The notes under the pieces were generated by a model. It searched no databases. It was not told the DNA's origin and saw only the letters and a program-made list of their open reading frames with translations. Position numbers and translations under genes: made by a program. From contig NZ_VICE01000084.1 of assembly GCF_006546775.1 (NCBI RefSeq), positions 1-64,000 on the forward strand: a DNA stretch of 64,000 nucleotides, in the 5' to 3' direction. This stretch comes from Marilutibacter aestuarii (lineage in GTDB: Bacteria; Pseudomonadota; Gammaproteobacteria; Xanthomonadales; Xanthomonadaceae). Below are positions 62,921-64,000 of this stretch, in pieces. The first letter of the stretch is position 1. Each line of letters begins with the position of its first letter.

Positions 62921-63820
62921 ATGTTCGACATCGCCCCCCGCCTGGACTGCAACGGCCGCGAACTCGTCCTCGATCGCACGCGGGTCATGGGCATCGTCAA
63001 CGCCACGCCCGACTCGTTCTCCGACGGCGGCGAGCATGCCGGCGTGGAAGCGGCCGTGGCGCACGGTCTCAGGCTCGTGGAAGAGGGCGCCGACCTGCTC
63101 GACATCGGCGGCGAGTCCACACGCCCGGGCGCCGACGAGGTATCGCTCGAAGAGGAGCTGGCGCGCGTGGTGCCGGTCATCGAACGGCTCGCGGCGAAAG
63201 TCCCGGTGCCGATCTCCGTCGATACGTCCAAGCCCGGGGTCATGCGCGCCGCGGTGGCCGCGGGCGCGGGAATGATCAACGACGTGTACGCACTCCGCCG
63301 CGAGGGCGCGCTGGAGGCCGCGGCCGCGTGCGGGGTGCCCGTCGTGCTGATGCACATGCAGGGCGAGCCGCGCTCGATGCAGTCCGCACCCCGTTACGAC
63401 GATGTCGTGGCGGACGTGCATCGCTTCCTCGCCGAGCGTGTTTTTTCCGCCGAGATGGCCGGCATCGAGAAGAAGCGCATCATCGTCGACCCGGGCTTCG
63501 GCTTCGGCAAGACACTCGAGCACAACCTGGCTTTGCTGGCGCAGTTGCACCGGTTCGGCGAACTCGGCGTACCCGTCCTGGCAGGCCTGTCGCGAAAACG
63601 GTCGATCGGCGACCTGACGGGCCGCGAGGCGCCGCGCGATCGCGTCCACGGCTCGGTGGCCGCCCACCTGCTGGCGGCGCAACGCGGCGCACGCATCGTG
63701 CGCGTGCACGACGTGGCCGCGACGGTGGATGCGCTGAAGGTCTGGGCCGCGGTCGACGCGCTGCCGATGCCGCGCACGCCTGCTGGCGCGGCGATGCCCG
63801 CGTGGCCCGACGAGGATTGA
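62921..63820 (+). CDS. folP: dihydropteroate synthase
   Basis: A 299-residue dihydropteroate synthase joining pABA to the pterin pyrophosphate in folate synthesis, the sulfonamide target. Motifs are VMGIVNATPDSFSDGG, LLDIGGESTRPGADEVSLEE, ISVDTSKPGVM, MHMQGEPRSMQ and IIVDPGFGFGKTLEHN. The C-terminal tail is a ~20-residue extension past the core. It starts 2 bases after the glycine-zipper gene, so it is likely cotranscribed with it rather than directly with ftsH, since a terminator intervenes. Confidence 0.96.
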   Translation: MFDIAPRLDCNGRELVLDRTRVMGIVNATPDSFSDGGEHAGVEAAVAHGLRLVEEGADLLDIGGESTRPGADEVSLEEELARVVPVIERLAAKVPVPISVDTSKPGVMRAAVAAGAGMINDVYALRREGALEAAAACGVPVVLMHMQGEPRSMQSAPRYDDVVADVHRFLAERVFSAEMAGIEKKRIIVDPGFGFGKTLEHNLALLAQLHRFGELGVPVLAGLSRKRSIGDLTGREAPRDRVHGSVAAHLLAAQRGARIVRVHDVAATVDALKVWAAVDALPMPRTPAGAAMPAWPDED

Positions 63821-64000
63821 CATCCGGCCACCAGGCATGCCGCTCGGCGCCCTCGTACAGCTGCATGAACAGGTGGTCAAAAAATCGCCATGCAAGCGAT
63901 GGGCCCCGCGGCTGCGGCGTCTCGCGGGGTTGTCCACAGGTTCGTCCGTGCCCTTGTCCACAGGCTCTGTGAACAACCCGGGCTGAACGAAAACCGCATC
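63821..64000. other. right-edge non-coding sequence with DnaA-box-like motifs
   Basis: No gene is visible after folP within the window. The stretch holds a CCCCGCG/CGCGGGG dyad (63904-63910, 63923-63929) and the DnaA-box-like cluster. A gene on either strand may begin beyond the edge. Confidence 0.5.
63930..63976. promoter_or_regulatory. cluster of three DnaA-box-like 9-mers
   Basis: TTGTCCACA at 63930-63938 and 63954-63962, and TTGTTCACA on the minus strand at 63968-63976. Each differs from TTATNCACA only at position 3 (A to G), the variant typical of GC-rich genomes. Starts of the first two are 24 bases apart. Confidence 0.5.

Overview
The window is a very GC-rich, gene-dense chromosomal segment. 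It is best explained as Xanthomonadaceae/Lysobacteraceae (a Lysobacter- or Luteimonas-like gammaproteobacterium). The reasons are the block parE<>pyrG-kdsA-eno-ftsB-ispD-ispF-truD-(smr)-surE-pcm-yqaA-nlpD, followed by an Mth938-like gene, yhbY, rlmE-ftsH-folP; an nlpD that is not followed by rpoS; an L1-like subclass B3 metallo-beta-lactamase; and intergenic heptamer tracts and short dispersed palindromes of the kind common in this family. No tRNA, rRNA, CRISPR array, prophage or intact insertion sequence was seen.

Layout. 1-7.3 kb: end of a DUF1615-like gene, a TauE/SafE transporter, yaiL, dbpA, a SpoIIAA-like protein, a PQQ-type sugar dehydrogenase lipoprotein, rluF and a MECR-like enoyl reductase. 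7.3-10.5 kb: a five-gene minus-strand operon (DGPF/YciI protein, PhnB-like VOC, second VOC, ECF42-type sigma factor with C-terminal extension, DUF1428) with a candidate ECF promoter at its head. 10.7-25.7 kb: mostly envelope and accessory genes (ClpP-fold lipoprotein, DoxX, two EamA transporters around a LysR regulator, L,D-transpeptidase, Lpp-like lipoprotein, NTP/NDP exchanger, Tat-exported aldo/keto reductase, DUF72, VOC, DUF885 and DUF2785 proteins). 26-37.3 kb: speG, a secreted cyclophilin, a PadR-HAAS pair, a tiny secreted protein, phaZ, a methyltransferase, hemJ, alkaline phosphatase, a ybiI-like zinc-finger gene, the B3 beta-lactamase overlapping a Nudix gene, an FMN reductase and a thioesterase. 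37.4-45.5 kb: two NlpC/P60 peptidases, slyD, a DUF418 protein, an amino-acid oxidoreductase, gor, hutG and an EamA transporter. 45.6-63.8 kb: the conserved core block described above.

Functional themes. The core block couples DNA topology (parE), CTP supply (pyrG), LPS Kdo (kdsA), glycolysis (eno), division (ftsB), isoprenoids (ispD, ispF), RNA modification (truD, rlmE), repair and stress (surE, pcm), septal hydrolase control (nlpD), membrane proteolysis (ftsH) and folate (folP). Many neighbours overlap by ATGA (pyrG/kdsA, ftsB/ispD, surE/pcm, padR/HAAS, FMN reductase/thioesterase, beta-lactamase/Nudix, EamA/small ORF), which suggests translational coupling.

Most notable non-gene signals: the candidate ECF42 promoter (10439-10467); a degenerate second copy of the parE 3' end lying tandem to parE (45597-45747); heptanucleotide arrays in front of hemJ and ispF; ~100-bp palindromic repeats after nlpD and before speG; a Clp/CRP-like site before an NlpC/P60 gene; and three DnaA-box-like 9-mers within 47 bp at the right edge. 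Motifs and reading frames are observed directly. Family names rest on recognition from memory, because no search was possible.
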